The notes under the pieces are model-generated. The model worked only from the letters and a program-made list of their open reading frames with translations. It searched no databases and was not told the DNA's origin. 42,868 nt of DNA, taken from assembly GCA_017625255.1 (NCBI GenBank), contig JAGALK010000016.1, positions 1-42,868 on the forward strand. Direction: 5' to 3'. The DNA comes from Lachnospiraceae bacterium. GTDB taxonomy: Bacteria > Bacillota > Clostridia > Lachnospirales > Lachnospiraceae. A program made the position numbers and the translations under genes. Shown one piece after another: positions 42,761 through 42,868 of the stretch (positions are counted from its first letter, which is position 1; the number at the start of each line of letters is the position of its first letter).

Positions 42761-42868
42761 TAAGCTGATAATTTTTTTCTTCCTTTTAATCTTCTTGCAG
42801 CCAATACTTTTCTTCCGCCTGCTGTGCTCATTCTGGATCTGAATCCATGAACTTTAGATCTCTGTCTC
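42760..42868 (-). CDS. rpmH: 50S ribosomal protein L34 (partial)
   Basis: The last 35 residues are visible, [20 protein letters not shown] and then [15 protein letters not shown] before a TAG stop. The N-terminal ~9 residues lie beyond the window. It belongs to the large ribosomal subunit and marks the left side of the usual dnaA-rpmH origin region. Confidence 0.97.
   Translation of the reverse strand, partial: RQRSKVHGFRSRMSTAGGRKVLAARRLKGRKKLSA

Noticed and set aside
1..42868. CRISPR arrays, prophage, transposase genes
   Set aside because: No regularly spaced direct repeats, phage structural genes or transposase-like proteins are visible; the only mobile-looking DNA is the short inverted-repeat element family.

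Overview
The window is a low-GC Gram-positive chromosome segment, most likely from a Lachnospiraceae-type member of Clostridia. The evidence is the gene content (DUF4446, DUF3881, RicT, SpmA, a B12-binding radical SAM protein of DUF4080 type, HD-GYP proteins), AT-rich intergenic DNA, strong GGAGG ribosome binding sites and sigma-A-like promoters. The right end is the classic origin-proximal cluster rpmH-rnpA-yidD-yidC-jag-mnmE-mnmG-rsmG, all on the minus strand. This suggests dnaA/oriC lies just beyond position 42868.

Layout from left to right. 1-273: a truncated copy of a structured repeat and a terminator. 274-2766: an SsuABC/TauABC-like ABC importer operon. 3023-4090: a membrane acyltransferase on the plus strand. 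4121-8334: an operon of a radical SAM protein, endonuclease III, a small membrane-anchored protein and a polytopic membrane protein. 8433-9485: an HD-GYP protein. 9503-11559: a MarR/small protein/MATE efflux operon, with an AraC regulator divergent from it. 12625-15093: a lone SpmA and a DUF885 lipoprotein. 15095-22518: a block matching the Bacillus yaaO-tmk-yaaR-holB-yaaT-yabB-yabC order (with a guanylate-kinase-like gene where tmk would be), headed by a D-Ala-D-Ala carboxypeptidase. 22659-24141: trmB, a possible Cys-rich microprotein and a HAD phosphatase. 24230-28042: tRNA-Lys(CTT), a two-gene unit (cyclic-nucleotide-binding-like protein and a coiled-coil membrane protein), and tRNA-Arg(CCT). 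28130-32282: parA-parB-DUF4446-HD-GYP-DUF3881. 32283-33199: a 917-bp intergenic region with two parS sites, a 208-bp inverted-repeat-bounded structured element and a cluster of TGCAATT repeats. 33200-34878: a DegS/DegU-like two-component pair. 35039-35986: a degenerate alpha/beta hydrolase. The origin cluster follows.

Most genes are housekeeping: chromosome partition, tRNA and rRNA modification, membrane protein insertion, replication clamp loading and DNA repair. The less ordinary material is the pair of diverged structured repeats whose hairpins keep GGA in the loop despite base-pair covariation, a parS site that doubles as an intrinsic terminator, the repeat-rich partition region, and several unusual proteins: a hydrolase without its catalytic His, a protein with two FliM-like EIxxLL motifs, a nucleotide kinase at the tmk locus, and a microprotein whose ribosome binding site lies in a terminator stem.
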